A stretch of 64,000 bases of DNA from Tetmemena sp. SeJ-2015. Taxonomy: Eukaryota; Ciliophora; Spirotrichea; Sporadotrichida; Oxytrichidae. Position 1 is the first letter of the stretch, and every line of letters begins with the position of its first letter. The DNA lies in assembly GCA_027382625.1 (NCBI GenBank), contig JAJKFJ010020715.1, positions 62,001 to 126,000 of the forward strand, given 5' to 3'. The notes beneath the pieces are model-generated. The model did no database searches. It had not been told where the DNA came from and was given only the letters and a program-made list of their open reading frames with translations. Shown here in pieces: positions 12,801 to 26,900 of the stretch. The translations under genes and the position numbers were made by a program.

Positions 12801-14633
12801 TTTTCTAATTTCAGAGTTCCAGGTCTGAGATTAAGTGCAACTGCCAGATCTAAAGTTTACTTAGCATGGAAAAGCTTGCTAAGATTTTAATCAATTTCTA
12901 TATCAATCTTCAAAGTCTTTTGAGTGAGTGTAAAAGCATCAAGCAGAGACTTTCTGTCAATATACTAGAAGAAAGGCTTGCAAAGCTTCGCTTCATTCTC
13001 TATTTTCATCAACATGGTTAAATTTTGTAGCCCCTAATCGTCGGTTTAAACGCCAACTTACTTAAATCTACTCTTCCTGTCCTAAAAAAACTTAAGAAGT
13101 GTTTTATATCTTACCTCTTCAATTCCTTTGAAATCCATTAGCTTTGTTAAACTCTAGAGACTGTAACTAACAAGCTTCTTTTGAATATGTTCGGCATCAA
13201 GATATGAGGATAGATTCGAGTTCAGCTCTTTGAACTTCATCATTTCCTCACTTGGCTTTACTCTGTTAATGTATTCTAAAAAAATGGTTTAGAATCTACT
13301 TTCTTTTCCTTAACTTACACAGTTAGTCATTTCTGTCTTGAAGCATCTCTTCAACTACTTTAATCTTATATACCTGTTCCTCTTCCTTCTATTTCCTTTC
13401 ATCATAAATTTTGATCATCTCCTCTTGATATTTATCCCTCTGCAGCTAAATATCCTCTTACAGCTTGTGTATCTGCTTATTAAGTGACTCTACTTTCTAT
13501 TGATATTCTTTCTCTCTTTTATGTTCAACCATATTTCTATTGTGCAGGAGCTTGTCAATGAAGAATAGCAAGTTACTAAATATGGCATTTATATCCACGA
13601 TAGAATCTACAACTTGAGAGTTCAAGCTTTGAGTAGACATTTACTCCAGGTTTTGTTGGCTCCCTTTTACTTTCAAGATGTGGCGAATATTCTATCTTAG
13701 CTATGCCATACACTCAACCAAAAGCTATTGTTAAAGAGATTCATCCTAAATAAGGTCTCTTTAGAAGGCAATTTCAAAATCACTTAATCATAAAGATTAA
13801 AAGCTTTAATTAAGGTTTAAATTTTGGAGAAGGTATTGATTGATTACTCCATCATTGGATTATCTGCTACATCCTACTGAATTTAGAATATCGCATATTC
13901 ACTACTGTGATATTCCGAAGATAGGTTACTCTTATTGCTTAACTGGTGATTTTGGTCTGACTGAATTCGGTTGAGAAATATGAAATTCCTTAATCAGTTC
14001 ATGGAAGAATTCGTAGTTTATAGCCATAGAGTTTGATAGAGTTTTGTAACACTGTAAGTTGTTAGAGACCAGTTGATGGATAGAGTGATACGATTTCATG
14101 TCCCCTAATATCTCTCTTTGCTTCATCATAGTAAAGTGAGAAAGCTTTCTCTGTTTATACTCTTTCTTCTTTTTATCCTTGGGAGTCATCACATCCTATT
14201 TCTCGAATTTTTTAAGATTGCTGTAAGAAGATTGAATCTGCTTTCGTAAGCTGATGAAGGATCTAGCCCCTCTGCTCTTTTGAAGCATGTCAACATTAAC
14301 CTTGCTGCTAGATTTTTCTTGGCTGTTTTCTCTCTTAGATATCTTTATATTCAATCCGAGCTGGCTCAGACTTTAATTTGTTCAACTGAGATATAGGATC
14401 TTATCCTCTTTTTATTCTGCTTAGGTTGTTTTATGGAATATTTTTCTTTCAGTTTGAGAGCCCTTAAATGCTTGCTAATCAGTTTCCTTTCTTAGGAAAC
14501 TGAAGGGATCATGGTTGGTTGTTTTTTCAAACTTACTCTCGATTCTTGACTTTACTTTATCTAGCTCTTTTAGGCCTAGTACATCTTGCTACTATTATTT
14601 AGAATCCTAAGTTTTATGATGCTCTGATTCCAT
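9842..14633 (-). CDS. Large coiled-coil protein, unknown function
   Basis: The ATG at 14633 (MESEHHKTQDSKQQQQDVLG) opens a long minus-strand coding region ending at a TGA at 9842-9844, just upstream (in transcription) of the next minus gene, whose start is 174 bp away. The N-terminal region is basic (MTPKDKKKKEYKQRK). A strong coiled coil follows around 13600-13390 (LQEDIQLQRDKYQEEMIKIY). A compact, more hydrophobic central part spans about 13250-11150. The C-terminal region is Ser/Gln/Asn-rich. Introns such as gtaagatat..ttttttag (about 13105-13075) fit GT..AG. A TA-bounded 28-30 bp segment near 10265-10295 restores the frame when removed. Gln is frequently TAA/TAG. No family is recognised. 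A cytoskeletal or basal-body role is possible but is inference from the coiled coils only. Confidence 0.7.
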
Positions 14634-15815
14634 TTTCTATAAACTAATTTAGTCTATAAAAATAAAAGAAGAAAAATTTTTAACAAAAAATGATCTTATA
14701 AATTAAAACACTCTATGGAAATGAGAGGAATGATGTCAGAACTTTTTACAAGTGCTTTTTTTCTGAGATCACATTTACAAGTTTATTTATTTCTAGCTTA
14801 TTCATCACCTAATAAGGAAATACGCTTTTCGAAAAAGTAGAATTTTTTATTTTAGCTATAGATTTTTTTGAATGATGAGTGACTATATTTTGCTGCAAGA
14901 ATTTATAGATACATGAATTATAAATTTAACTCACATTTAACTTATTCTGTTAAAGTAAGTTCTTTTAAAGATGCAAAAATTTAGATATAGAGATAAACTG
15001 ACACAATCATTTTAGGGAAATATAAAATTTTACAAATTGGTAAAAAGATTAAAAATAATTAAAGAATTTTAAGGTATTAAGCTAAAAAAGATGACTCATT
15101 TCTCGCTCTCCAATAGAAGGAAAAATTTTTACCCTTAAATTAATTTATTTTAATACCACTTATTTTAATTTTAATATTTTCTATTTTTGACTCACCAATC
15201 TAATTTTCTTTTTCGAAGTAATCTTCTATGACTATAGATTAAAATCAAATTTAAATATGTGATTTAGAAAATATATTTTTAAACTTAGGCAGGGCATAAA
15301 TAAAATCACTTACCAGCTAAATTTATTTAGCAAACCGTTTATAAAAATAATTTAAATTCATTTTGAGATTGTTCTTCTTAATTCCTTAGAATTATTTCGG
15401 TCAATAGAAAAATTAACAATAATGTTTTTAAATAAAAAATATCAATGTAAAAAATTGAATCTTGATCATCTCCAACCAGATTACTTTTCCCAACTTAATG
15501 GGGTTCCTAAAAATATACAAACCGGTAAAAGGGAAATTTATAAATACAAAATTTCATCCTTCTCAGAATTGTTCCATAAGTTTAAATTAACATTTAATTT
15601 AAATTCATTTAAGTTTCCACCTTTATTCAAGATACTTTTCCTAATGCTTATCCATAAAAGCCTAAAGATCAAAGCTTTGCTGCTATTTTTAATGTTCAAG
15701 TGAAGACTTTGATATCGAAGCCTATGCATTAATTTTCGTTTTTTATTCTAATTTCATTGCAGGATATAGCTGAGAATTTAATAAAAAAGAGAATTAAATT
15801 AGATATTAAATTAAA
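14634..15815. other. Very AT-rich spacer with one weak small ORF
   Basis: The stretch is dominated by A/T runs. One plus-strand frame at 15422-15703 (93 codons, starting MFLNKKYQCKKLNLDHLQPD, ending TGA) has no Gln stop codons and an AT-driven composition in its second half. I cannot decide whether it is a gene. The rest shows nothing I can support. Confidence 0.35.
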
Positions 15816-16417
15816 ATGGAAATAATCAGTGACAGTTCAAGTGTCTCTGATTTAAATAATAATTATACCATTCGAGTCAGCCTGAAATTCTAAGAATTTT
15901 TCATCCTTGCAACTTTTGTGTAGGATCGCTCAACGCAGAGTTATAAGCGACACAAGTTCTATGTTTGCTCATATTTGAATTTAAATATACTGCGCGCATC
16001 ATATCTCGCTACTGAGAGGTGCTACGAAGATTATTAAAGAAGAAACTCATAATAATTTTTGACAAGCTATCGAACAAGCTGCAGATCAGGAGGTGAATCT
16101 ATAATTTCAACTGTCACCATTTTGCAACTCTCCATTTATTATTTTAATCAATCACCGATTTTAATTAAAATTCCTACTATATTTTAAGGGTTTTTTGTAG
16201 TTATGATTATTTTCATGGTCAATCTTTTTATCAAAGATAGAAGGTGAAAGCGCATTGAAGTGAGTTAACCGCTCTTGAGAATTAGATTCACCTATCAATC
16301 CGTGCTAGGGAAGAGATGGACTGTGAATATTTGGACTTGATATCGGCGACTGTGGGAAGTTTGGATGAATTTGAACCTCTATGGAGGTCCCAAAGTCTAA
16401 ATTCAACTCAGAAGTGA
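15816..16417 (+). CDS. Small hypothetical protein with an intron
   Basis: The ATG at 15816 (MEIISDSSSVSDLNNNYTIR) starts a frame with TAA/TAG as Gln. After an interruption the coding resumes at about 16270 (LENQIHLSIRAREEMDCEYL) and ends at a TGA at 16415. The middle (about 16095-16267) reads as an intron beginning gtgaat. That intron and the preceding exon edge closely resemble a second locus on the opposite strand (46064-46170), where the exon edge reads QQATDQG versus EQAADQE here. This points to a paralogous or duplicated segment. No domain is recognised. The exact join is uncertain. Confidence 0.5.
16068..16182 (+). repeat. Dispersed duplicated block, copy 1
   Basis: About 110 bp beginning near tatcgaacaagctgcagatc and running through caactgtcaccattttgc. 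It matches the reverse complement of 46064-46170 at roughly 80% by eye, with only small indels. It covers an exon end plus most of the following intron. Confidence 0.7.
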
Positions 16418-16550
16418 GAGGAGTTATTTTCTCCATCAAAATATTTACTTGAAATATATTTTATCTATTTCTTTTTAGATCTATAAATAAGATATGGGGG
16501 CTTAAAATTTATAGTGTCGCTGTTTGAGCAAATTTCTCTCTTACATCAAA

Positions 16551-17834
16551 TCATTTATTTAAAAGAAAATATTTGGTTTATTCTGAACATAAGAGAGATC
16601 TCCGGTATTTACTATAAAGATGGTGAGAAAACGATGATATGTCTAATAACTTACAATATAGATTAATGGCTCTCATGCTAAGTAGGATAGACTCCTCAAG
16701 ACCACTTTGGTCTAGAACTTTCTCTACTATTGCATCCTTGCACTTTTAGAACTACTTCTGCTCATTAGATTTCATAGCTGCTTCCGTTGAGTTGCTCTCA
16801 TATTGATAGTTCCAAGACAGAGCGGGGCTCTCTTAAGAACTCAGAAACATTTTAAATAAAAGACTGTATGTTTCACTCAGATGCTGAGTGATCATTTAGA
16901 GATTATTGGCTAGTCCAAAGAAGTGAAATAGCCAGCCTATGACTGACTCACTCATCAGTTTCTTGATAAGTGCATCGAATTATTCAGCCCCTGGTTTGTA
17001 ATGCAACTCCAAGGTACTCTTCTTTTCATTCTTGTAGGAACTGAGTACGATGAATATGTCCATCAGTTCAGTTTAAAGAGGGAAGTTCAGGGGGTTTTAC
17101 TCAACTAGTAGAATCAGTCTCTACAATAAACATTGAAGCAACATAATCGTAAAAGGAAAGGGAGAAAAATTGTTTGTCAGTGTTTCATATATGATATAAG
17201 TGATACTCACCTCATGGGAGCTGAAGTACTGGATATTTTAATATTATCATGAAGAAAATATGATAAATATTCTGAGAGAATCCAAGCATGTTTTTGGTAA
17301 ATCTAAGAACTTGTATGAGGCAGCTTGCATATTTTGGGTCTTCGATGCTCCTATAAATATAAATTGAGATGGAGCATAGTCTTACGTCCTCGTGAACCAC
17401 AGCAATATGTCATCTAAGACTTCAAGAGCCTCGAACCAAAATACTAAATCTGTTCTCTTAGATTTGAAATAGTTTGAATTAGAAAATATAATTAATCATG
17501 ATTTCCAAAGGTTTTGATCTGCGATGGCATAGATAAATTCCTCAAACTCTACAAATGCTTAAATGTATTCGCCCGCAGAAAACGTAGCTAGAAATTGATT
17601 CCAAGCTTCAACCAAGATCTTTTATTCGCTTAAATCAAAGGGACCCTATATATAAATTTAATGCATCTATCTTCTCCGAGACTCTTTAAAGTAGAATAAC
17701 TTGGTTTCTTATTCACTTGAAGTATAAAAGGAAACTCCAGACTGAGATGAGGTTTAACTTACATGATCTAGTTCTTGCTCTATTTAGTATTGCCGCAAAA
17801 TATGCTTTTGCTTTTAAGTCAGAACTATTTTCAT
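16551..17834 (-). CDS. Hypothetical protein, possibly helical-repeat
   Basis: The ATG at 17834 (MKIVLTQKQKHILRQYQIEQ) is followed by a 21-nt intron (gtaagttaaacctcatctcag) and then exons rich in amphipathic helices, such as SEQKILVEAWNQFLATF, FWFEALEVLDDILLWFTR and SYKFLDLPKTCLDSL. The frame ends at a TGA at 16551-16553. Gln codons include TAA/TAG. The alternating hydrophobic helix pattern resembles HEAT/ARM or exportin-like proteins, but I see no diagnostic motif, so this is only a suggestion. It is divergently arranged with the HUWE1-like gene that begins just to its right, and the two probably share an upstream region. Confidence 0.6.
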
Positions 17835-17904
17835 TTCCTTTATTTATTATTTATATTGGCACTTCTTTATCACCTGCTCTTTATTCCCTCTAGTTTATTT
17901 TAAG

Positions 17905-20900
17905 ATACATTTTCAAACAGCGAGACTTCAAAGCATTTTGCCACCCAAAAGAACCATAGATACTCTGATAAAACTGCTGCAAAACTAAGCAATCGGCAAG
18001 GTTAGTATAAATTTTGTTGCAAATAAGAATGATAAGTGATATTTATTGATTGGTGTTTGTTTAGAAAGTGCATCAGATGGCAATAACCATGCTATTCATG
18101 CTGGTGGTGCTAGACCTTAACAACTTGTTTAACTTCGAAGAGCCCACTGAAAATCCCTTTCTACCTCGCTGCTGCTCATTTATAAATATGCATATCACTG
18201 ATTAAATATTAATTACATGCTCTTCACAAGGACTTTTACATTCAGATAATCCAGAGCTTGGCTTATCACCACGCTTACAAATTATAGAATAAGCTTTTTT
18301 TTTATCAAAATACTTACTTGAAGCTTCAAAACATAAGAAAGGAGTCCATGAATGACAGCAATCATCTAGAAATGCTAATCGGAAAGATGAAGCCTCTCGT
18401 ACTAGAAGAAGAATAAGGATTTGAAGACGAAGAGGAGGTCAAATAAGATGGACAACAACTAATCATAAGAGAAAGCGTGTCTATTCAGACCAGGGAAAGA
18501 GGAGATTCAATAGCTGAGAATATGATTCAAAGTGAAACCATCAGAAGTTAGGCTTTCCTGAATTGCTTCATGACCTTCGCCCTTAACTTCTTGAACATCA
18601 AAAATAGAGCAACATAGAATCATCTCTATCCTCAATTTGTAAAACCCCTTCTTGCGATAGTGTCTGTGGGTGCGGTTGATGGCAACCTCTATCCAATCAA
18701 TATAAAATGCCAAGTAAGGGCAATCAAGCTTCTCAAAGATGCAGTAAAGACGAGTACTCAAATGAGTATATAGTTATATATATCTAAGGATAATAATTTA
18801 AAGGACTCTTGAAGAACTAGGAGCAGTAGAGATGATTATTGATAGAGTGAGGCAGGAGATTTCCTTTCTAGGTGAGAAAGAAGAGAGAAAATGGAGACTT
18901 GCAGATGATGATGACACCGATAATAAAGTTTTTCAACCGTATCGTTAGGATGTAGTCAGGAACCTATTAAGATTCCTCTGTCAATCTATTATCAGAAACG
19001 ATCCAAGTAAGTTAGACAGTTAATATTTACCCACTCTGTAGATGCGATCAACTTCTAACAAAACTTCGTATCCAACTCCAGGAAGATTCAAAATAAGATG
19101 ATTATATTTTATAATAAATTCTTGACAGTGGCCTTATTTAAGAGGATTTTATGAGACATATTTTTAACACCGAAACTTTGAAAGAAGAAAAGTTCGTTAA
19201 AGAAAACTTAGATCCCGTTGCTCTGTAGTGTATGTTTATATAGCCAGTTAATAGAATTTTTAGGTTTACAACTTTAAATAACTAAAGTTTAGCAGTTTTT
19301 AATTAATTTTAAACTAGTTAGCTTTGTCTTCAATGATCTACCTTCGAAAATTACCCTACACGAGGACATGATAAGAACCATTCTGAATTATCTACATAGC
19401 CATATACCTCTTCAGCCAGACCTATTCTCAATTTTCATGAAGTTCATTCAGACTCTTCAGCTTCAGGAATCAACAACTTAGATTCTTTTGACATCCCAAG
19501 TATTGAGAGCCTTTATGGCACTTTGCCTTGACAAGAGAGCGCACAAGCATTTTATAATTCCCCAGAGTTTTTTTTAAGCATATAATAAGTACTGCAAGAG
19601 CCATGAACTACAAGGATACTCTACAGTAAATTGCAGTTGGAAACAAATACCTGGCAACCCAAATCCTAATGTCTACAGTTGAACAGTTTGACAAAGTAAT
19701 TTAGAAGTCCTGGACAACAACACTTCAAATTTTATCATTCATATTGAAGTTATTGAGGTGATGAGGAAAATTTACTTCACTACCTAGAAATGGAGGAGAG
19801 ATGCAAAATAGATATTTCACTAAGTGAGGAAGAAAAGCTTTCATTGAGGAGTGCTTATGATGTGGAATAGATTCATTTGGAATAGAACTGCGAAATGGTC
19901 GCTTACATGCTTTGGTACCTTGCTATCGACGATCAAATGTACAGAGATGACAACTTTATATCAGCAGCTTTAATGGACAACAAATCAATCCTGCTAGATA
20001 TATTCAGAAAGGTCATTACCACTCCTATCATAGCAAGTGGCTGCCCTGGCATGTTTCAAATTTTCATCGAAGTAATGATCTACATCCTCTCTAAGTTTGG
20101 AGAGAGTGAAACTTAAATGGTAAATGCTGAAGCGAGTTTATATTGGTTAACTTGCTAATTCATGGAGGGAATAATAGTTCATCTTAACACGCAAGTTGAA
20201 AATGTGAAATTGGCTGTCGGAACAAACGACTTGGATTCCGTAGAAGATTTGACTCATCTCTCGTCCAAAGATTGCATCATTCTAGACGAAAGACTTTAGC
20301 TAGATTAACAAGATATCGATGAACTATAAAAAATGGGTGAATATTGTTGCGCATTTATTTTGAACTGGGACTCAGCAAGGAATAGAAAACCGAAATCGTA
20401 CAGAGACTATCTGGCGATGATCAACTGGCTGTAGTATTCGCCAAGATAGCTATCTACTGTAGCATTTTGAAGCAACTATTCCCTTAGCTGAAGACCAAGC
20501 TGTTTAACAGCGGAAGCTTAGCAGATGTCATAATCAATTTATATAAGGTGCAGTCCTTGGTCAACAGATATCATGCTTCTAAATACAAGAGAGATCTCAT
20601 CTCACAAAAATATATCGATAATTATGAGAGAAGCTTAATTTTTACAAAAGGAAACAGTTGAAAAGTAGTCTGAGTAGTATAGGTATTTGAAGTTAATTTT
20701 ATCCACTTAACATAAACTTTGCTATCTTAAAATTTGATAGAGACTACAGATTGGAAAAACTACAAGCCAGTCTCATCGCCAACAGATGAAGTGACAATCT
20801 TCAAGAACAACTACCACGTTTACGAATTTAAGAAAATTACAAGCATCATTGATCAAGAGACAAAGAAAAGCGGGAAGACCATCATTGAATTAGACCTAGA

Positions 20901-23900
20901 TGAGAACTTGAGTCACACTTCAAACCTTTGCTAAGTGCAGATTAGAAAACTTATGATGAATGTACTCCGAATGATCAACCGCAAGAGAATTCATTTCACT
21001 GAGAAGGTGCCTATCAATATTCTAGAATTCAATAGAAAGATTGGACAGCTCATTGCAGAATAGATCAACTCAGATTTTTCAAGGCTTCTTAATATCCCTA
21101 TGGATGATCACTTCACCATATTTATAATAAATAGAAGAGTTATAAATTTAGCATAATCCATTATGAAATACTGCTGCTAGTATTCTGCCATTTTAGGAGA
21201 GTTTAGCAAATACCTCTTCTCAAATATGTCCTATGGAGCTCTACTGTTAAGCTTCGTATCAAATGGAGGATTTGATTCCCTCAAACAAATAATAATGCAC
21301 TTGCTATAGTTCCAGTATCATCTGCAAACCCAGGCAAAACCATTTATGCTTATCACAGCAAGAAGTCTCTAGCTACTATGGAGTCATTTAATAGACTTCT
21401 ACTTCTAGCTTGTTGATGGAAAGTACATAGATTAGCAATTCCAGCAGTACTTAATCTCCTTTAAAACTCATCCTTGCCAAAAGATTAAGCCTGAAGATTA
21501 AAAGCAAGAGTATGAAGTGGCTGTTAAAAGGCTGCAGTAGTATTTCCTCAGTCTTTTCGGAGAGAGTCTACATTTCATATTTTAAGGCTTAATCAAAGCA
21601 AGTTTGTCTCTTTATTAAGATTGATTTTTATTTTCAGCACTAAGTTCCTGAGCGATAAATGACTGTCTTTCAATATTTCGAAGCCACAAGTGATCTCTTC
21701 TACAGCTCTATGATTGAACTATATGAATGTGTTTCTAAGGGCTTGTCTCATTTGAAAATCTTTAACGATCAATCCCTTCCTTAGCTTAAAATCCAGGCAG
21801 ATCCTTCTATTACAAAAATAACGGCATACGATGACAACAAGGCTAGTTTAGTGGAAATGGGGTTTGAAGAAGATTTGGCTTTGGAAGCACTTAAATAAGC
21901 TGCTAATGACATAGAATTAGCTGTAGAACTACTTAGTGCAAATCAGATAGTGATCCCTCCTGAATAAGTAGCTGAAAAGAAAAATTAAAACCTTTAATAG
22001 TTTTCATTCTTGCTCGATGTTTTATTAAAATGAGCAACAAAAAGCAGAAGAGGAGGATCCAAACATATTTGAAAGGTTTGAAGAGTTTAATACTCTGGGT
22101 GGGTTCTAAATGACGGACTTATATGTGCTCATATCTAACAGTCTGCCTACTTATCTTAGATCAGAGGTGTCAAGCAGAGACACACAGCGTATGTAAAATG
22201 CAGTTGAGAATGTATTTTTCCTCGTTGGTAAAAAATATGAAGACATCGAAGTTGACTAAATGCTTTAAAGATGCACCAAGAGTATTTCAGAACTCATCTC
22301 TGAGTTCAAAGTGAAAGGCTATTACAAAAATTCAGGCATCCTAGCATTTATTGTAACTTTATCATCCTTATTTATGATAGCTTATTCCTTGGCGGTGATT
22401 TTGACTTACAGACGTGGAATCTTACTTTCTCCTAAGATTATCTTTGGCTGCGTCTTCGATCTGATCTCGCTCTTTTCACTTTGCATTTAAGAACTCTAAC
22501 AGATGGTAATTCAATCTCTTGATTTCAAAAAAGATGAGGTTGCAATATTAGTGAAATAGCTTGAGTAAGGAATGTCACTCTTTCTCTTCATCTCTGAAGA
22601 GGCCAAGATCTCAAGTGACCTCCTCAAAGTTCAAAACTTGGTGAGTCCAGACTCTTCTCTCTTAGAACCTATCAGAGAGCTGCAAGGTTAATTGGAGCAG
22701 ATTTAGGTCCAAAATGAGAAGAACGTTTTCTATTAGCACAGAGAACAAACAGCAGAGGTGTTTCAGAAGATCACTCTCTTAACAGTAGAGCTTTATAAGA
22801 GCATGTAAAAGTTGGACTAATAGGCTGAAAATATTGAGAACTTTAATATTCAGCTACTAGTCAAGAAATCATTAGAGAATCTTAATTTCATGCTTAACAT
22901 CAACAATAGTTTATTTGGAGTGCTTAAATAAACTCCTTAAATTCTTATCAAAGGATATGGTGACTTCGATTGCTAGAGCTGCTTTTTGAAGAATGAAGGT
23001 TTAAGAGCCCTATTTTCAATACGCTTTGTGATTCAGCAGCCAAGTTAGATAAAGTATAACAACCAACTAGATCATAGTCGCTACAATTCAATCCAAATTT
23101 AGTCCAAGATCCTCTTGCAGTAGCTATGCTCGAATGAGTCAGTCAGATTAAGTCCTATGAAAGCTTGATTAAGAGCGTCCTCTTCACTCACTTCCAAGAG
23201 AGATTTAAGAAAGAGGAAGGCGTTTCAATTAAGCAGGCCTTATTCAATTTTGACGAGGCGAAGTCCGCTTAATAGAAACAGATGTAATAAAATCTAGCTA
23301 ATCCTTCAAAGAAGAAGAAGAGCTCCACTCCCATGAAATCAAATTACCACAGTAGTGGATAGCTTTAAGGAGGCAACTAGTTCAACTCTAAAGATTCAAG
23401 TACGGCTGTTGCTCCTATGAAATCTGGCATCTAAGGTGAAGAAGAGAGAGGAATTGCTTTTTAAATTTATTTAACATTAGAATTCAGACTACTTCCAAGG
23501 GATCTGTAGTTACCGCTAAGAGTATTAAGCAGCAACTCTTCAAAAGGGCAGAATACTGTGAGATTGGACTTGAGGACTTCATAAGCTTTTTCAGCAACGT
23601 GATGCAAGTCTAAGACTTCAAGTCGTTCTAAGAACTATATCTTGATTTTCTTCTTATTCTTGACCGCTTGCTAAAACGTGTGTATCATAAAGAAAAAAGA
23701 AGATACTGAATAGCAAGTAAAGTAGAATATCAACTTTGATTAAGCCAACCCTATACTAAAAACACCAAAGAGGCTAAGAAAGACCTGAAGGAGGAAGAGA
23801 AATCTAAGAGCTTAGATGAGTCTAGTTTAAGAAGGTCAAAGCGCCAGAAGAAAAATAAGGAGGATGAGGAAAAGAAGAAGCAGTAAGAGGAAGAATAAAA

Positions 23901-26900
23901 GACTAAAGAGCCTGTCTATAAGTACTTCATCACTCTCACACTTAACTAACTCAAGGATATGGGTTTACAATATGGCTAATATCTTAATCTCATTTATCAT
24001 ACTTGCATATAATGATATGATCTTCAATAGAGCACTGGAGTTAACCTAAACCTCTTTAATGCTCCTTCGAATCAGGGAGGCTTCAATCTTGAAAATGAAA
24101 AGGCGTAGCAAAGCAAGTAACTTCAGAGTTTCTAAGAATAGATAGTCTTTACCTTCCTCGATCTTTCATTGATTAAATAAGAGATGATAAGATGGTCATA
24201 CAGTAATTCTGCAAAATGCCTCAAAAGCAAGACGGCTTTCCTCCATTAATTCTTTTTCTTTTGGCTTTGAGATAAAGGAAGAGGACAAGTCAATTATCAT
24301 AGTCGATAAGCAGCGAAGGATAACCTGTTAGAAGTATTTCTTTGATATTGTGAGCATCCTAAGTCATTTGACTTACATCATCAATCATCAGCCTATTCTG
24401 GTGCAAAGCTTACTCAAGCACAAGGAATCTAAGACCTATAAGTTTATCATCAGGAACATTTATTTCCTCTCAGCCCTCGATATTACCTTCAAGAAGCCAG
24501 ATACTGATAAAGAGAAAGAAGATGAGCACCCTGTTTACTAGGTGATCTTAACAGATGGCTAGCTGATTCTAAACAGGAAAGCTGAGCAAATAACTGAGTT
24601 CTTCAAGAAGGCACTTCTTGAAAACCCTCACCTCACAAATCAGTCTAGAAGAGCTAAGCACGAAGCCAGATCGCTTTTCCTGAAAGAAGTAAGTAGAAAT
24701 TTACAGGAGAGCAACTATCAGAGTATGTATCCTCAGTGGCCCTTGCTAGGACTAGTTCATAACATCGGCTCAATTTGGCTGATTTCAAGCATTCTATATC
24801 TTTGATATATAATTTGAGTGTTTGATTCTGAGTGAAGAGGAAAAGAGCAAGGATGAGAAGCCTTCAGATGATAAGAGCTACGATATGTTAGCCAAGAGCA
24901 TGCGCAATTACCGCAACACACTACGAGTGAGCATGATCAGACAAATGGTAGCTGAGCATCAGATACAAGCACATTCACTCTCTCAAACTGGCTTGAACAC
25001 TGCAAGCTCTTCGAACCAGTCTAAGACTTCGGCTGCTCACAAAATCCAAGCAGCTAATTAGAACCTACTAGCGAGCACACTCCTCTTAGATCCTTACCAG
25101 CAGTCAGTTGTTGCCAATATGACAGGCATCCAGCTTGTGAAGCAAATCGAGCGAGTGTAGAATGAAATTATCAAGTTCATCAACCAAATGAGTGGAGGTA
25201 GAGATGCCATTTAACTCTGTCTTGCTGCAGTATCAACTATCCTCAAGCCCTTCGAAGATAAACTTATTAAGAATAAAAATACTGAAACTAAACTATTCAT
25301 CAGAGGTTTATTAGACCTTCGCAAAATTCAAATGGAAAGAATATCCTAGGCGAAAAGGATCTAGGATTCGTAAGTGCTGGAGCACAGAGCAGCCTTGGAG
25401 CTTAGCACCAAAATAGACAAGATGTGCAAATGAGAGTAAAGTTTAATAACTTAGCACTAAATAAGAATAAACTTATGAGTTCTAGTTTAGAAGAGGCGAA
25501 GGAAGAGGAAGAAGACGACGAGGAAGATGAAGAAGAGGATGACGATGAGGAGGATGATGACGAGGAGAACGAGGACGATGATGATGACCTCCTGGGTAGT
25601 CAAAGATCAGAAGTTTTAAATTTCACTTTGCTATGAACTGATCAGAGAGAAACTTCAGATTCAGTGACAACGACAGCTTCATGGAGGAGTTCAGCGATTA
25701 GGACATGGATGAAGAGGAAGAAGACAGCGATGATGAGGATGATGAGGAGGACGACAACTAGATCTCAGCTGATGTGTCTGGGTCTATTCAGGAAGGAGGC
25801 GCCTAGCTACTTGATGACCTTCTCTATGGAGAGGAAGAGGACGGAGAAGAAGAGCTGGAGGAAGATGACAATGAGGAAGCAGCCAATGATCTACTAAGAC
25901 TGAGGAGAAGACGTCGCCGACCCAACTCGAGAAGACGAAATTAGGAAAGCGCAAGGGATTAAGACGTGGAGATGGAGTTTGACGAGGAGGCAATCCTTCA
26001 AGTAGGATCTGATGGACAAATAGTAGAGGAAGATGATGAAGATAACTCAGATAGCTATCATGAGCCAGCTAGGAACTCCCAAGCAAGTCAGAGGTAAGGA
26101 AGGAACTCTGCCTAAGCTGCAGCTGAAGATGCTGCTAACGGAGGTGCAAACAATGATGGAGCTAATCGAAGAGCTCAGGATGACGAGGAAGATGAAGAGG
26201 AGGAGGAAGAAGACTATGATGAAGAGGCTGGTTCTGACGAGTTCTATGACGATGAGGTTGATGAGTACGGTGAAGAGGAGGACGATGATCAGATTGAGAT
26301 ATTCGTCGGCGGTCCTGGAACAGAGGCGACGATGGCATGAGTAACGCAGGCTATTTCATAGGAGGACCTAACGGGCAGAGAATTCATGCAGCTATGCTAA
26401 ACCGCAGAGGAGATGACTTGAATAGTGTGAACAACCTCAGCATAGACATGTTCAACGTCAACGGTGGAGCTAACAGAGGATGATGGACCATGTGAGGGAA
26501 GAGGCAGAAAGCTAAGCTGCTTTCTCTGAGGATGACCAGCATTATTTTTTGAATAAGTAAGTTTCTTGTTACTTACCACCAAGAGGTCTAAAATCAAGTA
26601 GGCATTTTACAGTAGAATAATGAGGCTTTGAACCAGGTGGTAGAACGACTTAGAGGAGGACTTCAAGGAATCAGGAATATCAATGCCGAGAATGTGGGAG
26701 GAGTGATTTCCTCCATTCTTGATAACTTTGTGGGTGGAGGTGCAAATGGGAGAAGGCATAGAGGTAGAGACGCAGGTTCCGTCTAAAGATACTAGACTTC
26801 CATTTAGTAAATGCTTGAAGAGAAGATGAACAGCTAGAGTGATGTAATCTATAGCCCCTTGGATAACCTAACTGCAATTTTCAACTTGACCAGAGAGATC

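Noticed and set aside
25478..26340. Asp/Glu repeat tracts as a satellite or separate genes
   Set aside because: They are the acidic region of the HUWE1-like protein. Trinucleotide-rich composition follows from GAT/GAG/GAC codons.
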